From an uncultured Eubacteriales bacterium (GTDB taxonomy: Bacteria > Bacillota > Clostridia > Christensenellales > Aristaeellaceae), in NCBI GenBank assembly GCA_902790015.1, contig CADAQF010000024.1, positions 1 through 64,000 on the forward strand: a stretch of DNA of 64,000 nucleotides, given 5' to 3'. A program made the translations under genes and the position numbers. Under the pieces are notes generated by a model that worked only from the letters and a program-made list of their open reading frames with translations, searched no databases and had not been told where the DNA came from. Shown in pieces: positions 61,999 to 64,000 of the stretch. Each line of letters starts with the position of its first letter. The first letter of the stretch is position 1.

Positions 61999-63537
61999 CT
62001 ATTTCCCCCAGTACTTGTTATCCAGCGTCCGATACTGAACGGCCTCCAGGATGTGGTTGGGGGCAATGTCCTCTTCGCCCGAAAGGTCGGCGATGGTGCG
62101 GGCCACCTTGATGACCCGGGTGTAGGCGCGCATGGAAAGATGCATTTTGTCCACCGCCTTGAGCAGGACGGAGGACGCGGCGGCGGAGAGGGGGAAAAGC
62201 TCGTGCACGGCGCTGCCGGTGGCCTGGGCGTTGCAGGTGATGGGGGTATCGGCAAAGCGCGCCTGCTGGCGCCTGCGGGCCAGCTGCACCCGGGCGCGGA
62301 CGGCGGCGCTCGATTCGCTGTCCCCCGCGCGGGAGATCTCGTCCACGGGGACGGCGTCGGTTTCGACCTGGAGGTCGATACGGTCGAGCAGGGGGCCGGA
62401 AATGCGCTCCAGGTATCTTCTGATCTCGTGCTCGTTGCAGCGGCAGGGCTTGACACGGCTGCCGTAGTAGCCGCAGGGGCAGGGGTTCATGGAGGCCACC
62501 AGCATGCAGTTGGCCTGGTAGCGGGTGCGGGCGCGGACGCGGCTGACGGTCACGAAGCCGTCCTCCAGCGGCTGGCGGAGGGCTTCCAGGACAGGGCGCT
62601 GGTATTCGGGCAGCTCGTCCAGAAAGAGGACGCCGTTGTGGGCCAGGGAGATCTCGCCGGGCCGGGCGTCGGGGCCGCCGCCGATCAGGCTGGGAAGGGA
62701 GGCGGAATGGTGGGGCGTGCGGAAGGGACGCTCCGTCACCAGGCCTTCCCCGGCGGGCAGGAGGCCGGCCACGGAATGGATGCGGGTCACGTCGAAGGCT
62801 TCCTGGGCGGTCATCTCGGGCAGGATGCCGGGAAGGCAGCGGGCCAGCATGGTCTTGCCGCTGCCGGGCACGCCGACCATCAGCAGGTTGTGGCCGCCGG
62901 CGGCGGCGATCTCCAGGGCGCGGCGCGCGCCGGTCTGGCCCTTGACGTCCTTCAGGTCGTAGGCGGGGGCGGGGCGGGAGCGGCGGATATCCTCAAAGGA
63001 GGTCTGGATCTGGCAGGGGATGGGGCGGCTGCCGCTTAAGTGCGCGGCGGCCTCCGCCAGGGAACGGACGGGGTAGACGACCGCGCCTTCCACGGCGGAG
63101 ACCTCCCGGGCGTTGTCGGCGGGCATCATGACGCCCTTCAAACCCTTTTCCCGGGCGGAAAGGACCATGGGCAGTGCGCCGCGGACGGCGCAGCACCGCC
63201 CGTCCAGCGCAAGCTCCCCGAACACCATCAGCCCGTCCAGCGCGGCGGACGGTATCTGCCCGGTGGCGGCCAGCAGGGACAGGGCGATGGGCAGGTCGAA
63301 CGCGGCGCCTTCCTTGCGCAGGTCAGCCGGGGCGAGGTTGACGGTGGTGCGGCCGGAGGGCGTGTAAAAGCCGCAATTACGCAGGGCGGGCAGCACGCGG
63401 TCCCGGCTTTCGCGCACGGCGGTATCCGGAAGGCCCACCACCGAAAAGGCGAAGGCGCCGCCGGCGGTATCCGTTTCCACGTGCACCAGGATCCCGTCCA
63501 CGCCGCTCAGGGCGCAGCTCAGCACGGTCGAAAGCAT
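61999..63537 (-). CDS. YifB/ComM-type Mg-chelatase-like AAA ATPase
   Basis: 512 residues. N-terminal Lon-protease-like domain (FSVVGLPDTAVRESRDRV, GRTTVNLAPADLRKEGAAFDL), AAA core with Walker A GVPGSGKTMLARCLPGILP, Walker B NGVLFLDELPEY, and a C-terminal zinc-like NPCPCGYYG and helical lid. ComM of this family is a branch-migration helicase in natural transformation; the role in Clostridia is untested. Upstream, 25 bases away, is a TPR-like gene. Confidence 0.93.
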   Translation of the reverse strand: MLSTVLSCALSGVDGILVHVETDTAGGAFAFSVVGLPDTAVRESRDRVLPALRNCGFYTPSGRTTVNLAPADLRKEGAAFDLPIALSLLAATGQIPSAALDGLMVFGELALDGRCCAVRGALPMVLSAREKGLKGVMMPADNAREVSAVEGAVVYPVRSLAEAAAHLSGSRPIPCQIQTSFEDIRRSRPAPAYDLKDVKGQTGARRALEIAAAGGHNLLMVGVPGSGKTMLARCLPGILPEMTAQEAFDVTRIHSVAGLLPAGEGLVTERPFRTPHHSASLPSLIGGGPDARPGEISLAHNGVLFLDELPEYQRPVLEALRQPLEDGFVTVSRVRARTRYQANCMLVASMNPCPCGYYGSRVKPCRCNEHEIRRYLERISGPLLDRIDLQVETDAVPVDEISRAGDSESSAAVRARVQLARRRQQARFADTPITCNAQATGSAVHELFPLSAAASSVLLKAVDKMHLSMRAYTRVIKVARTIADLSGEEDIAPNHILEAVQYRTLDNKYWGK

Positions 63538-63561
63538 GTAAATCCCTCCGAAAAAAACAGG

Positions 63562-63999
63562 TCAGGCCTTGGTTCTGACGGTTTTCAGCGCCTCGTAGGC
63601 CCAGACGAAGTATACGTGGCACGAGGGCAAAAGGAAGAACCAGGATTCATTTATATGGAGCAGATGCTGGATGGAATTGAACGTATAGGCGCCGGACTGT
63701 TCCAGCTGCCACAGTTCCTCGTCGTATTTGATTTCCAGCGAATCGTCGATCACAGCCTTGATGAAGGGGCGCAGGCCTTTGATGGTGATCTCGCGCAGGG
63801 CGCTGAGCGACGTCTCCAGATCGCCCTGCTTCCAGGCCAAGATGGACCGGGCCAGGGGCCCTTCGGGGCCGGCCTCGCCGGGGTAGCGGCTGAGGACGTT
63901 CTGAAGGGCTTTTTCGTCTTCCAGCGTCACGTACAGGGCTATCAGGGTAAAGCGGATGCCCAGATTGTCATTGGTGCACAGGCGGAGCAGCTCCTCCCC
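63562..63999 (-). CDS. TPR/ST7-like protein, 5' end cut by window
   Basis: The frame is open to the window edge, so the start is outside. The visible 145 residues include CTNDNLGIRFTLIALYVTLEDE and SRYPGEAGPEGPLARSILAW, the pattern of proteins with an NDNLGIR-type TPR repeat, and end LLPSCHVYFVWAYEALKTV. A GTG at 63930 could act as start but the upstream frame is clearly coding. Function unknown. Followed by the YifB-type gene. Confidence 0.7.
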   Translation of the reverse strand, partial: GEELLRLCTNDNLGIRFTLIALYVTLEDEKALQNVLSRYPGEAGPEGPLARSILAWKQGDLETSLSALREITIKGLRPFIKAVIDDSLEIKYDEELWQLEQSGAYTFNSIQHLLHINESWFFLLPSCHVYFVWAYEALKTVRTKA

Positions 64000-64000
64000 C

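Overview
The window is 64 kb of GC-rich, densely coding bacterial DNA. Gene content points to an anaerobic Gram-positive Clostridia member (Bacillota), probably from a gut or rumen. The support is a Gls24/AmaP/DUF2273 operon, RqcH, a ThiI without rhodanese domain beside a cysteine desulfurase, a BlaI/M56 pair, a DUF2975/XRE pair, a secreted GH10 xylanase and a DUF285 surface protein. No rRNA, tRNA, CRISPR array, phage or transposase gene was seen. The species cannot be named from the sequence.

Layout. 1-1708: end of a peptide ABC transporter operon (two ATPases). 1999-6635: small membrane protein, a three-gene minus-strand operon (unknown protein, MBL hydrolase, thioesterase), a secreted SH3-like protein. 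6911-10168: a single-chain acyl ligase-ACP-alpha-oxoamine synthase, the most unusual enzyme here. 10469-17952: Gls24 envelope-stress operon running into nusB, a TsaD-like paralogue, folD, xseA, xseB, ispA and a PAP2-like protein. 18557-21851: membrane protein, cysteine desulfurase, thiI, MazG-like protein. 21905-28837 (minus): secreted deaminase, secreted unknown, GH10 xylanase, rqcH, phosphoesterase, RNase PH-RdgB fusion. 29078-35143: HAD hydrolase, a lipoprotein with nine peptidoglycan-binding domains, a DUF2975/XRE/DUF4173-like operon. 35153-42213: YgjV, M32 carboxypeptidase, an M56/BlaI sensory operon, an AraC regulator. 42377-51329: small protein, E2-like acyltransferase, second cysteine desulfurase, hflX with a JAMM-like N-terminus, two VanY-type peptidases, YprB nuclease, TPR protein, flavoprotein. 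51406-56698: solute-binding protein behind a cysteine-rich attenuator leader, then sbcD and sbcC. 56744-64000: a cluster of damaged genes (frameshifted MBL hydrolase, truncated aldo/keto reductase, DUF285 protein with an out-of-frame 35-nt deletion, a short frameshifted gene), a zinc-ribbon protein, a YifB/ComM ATPase and the end of a TPR-like gene.

Six intergenic stretches carry a dispersed family of GC-rich palindromic modules (about 15 copies of a GGGCCGGCAGGCCCTGG core, usually next to an 11-bp hairpin whose arms co-vary). Two of these stretches form a longer composite, 497 and 609 bp, bounded by ACTGTTCAGT/ACTGAACAGT inverted ends. One composite starts inside the 3' end of the YprB gene and supplies its stop codon.

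The strongest leads for new biology are the ligase-ACP-oxoamine synthase, the cysteine-codon attenuator with a 9-bp antiterminator pairing, the co-varying hairpin repeats, and the JAMM-like domain on HflX.
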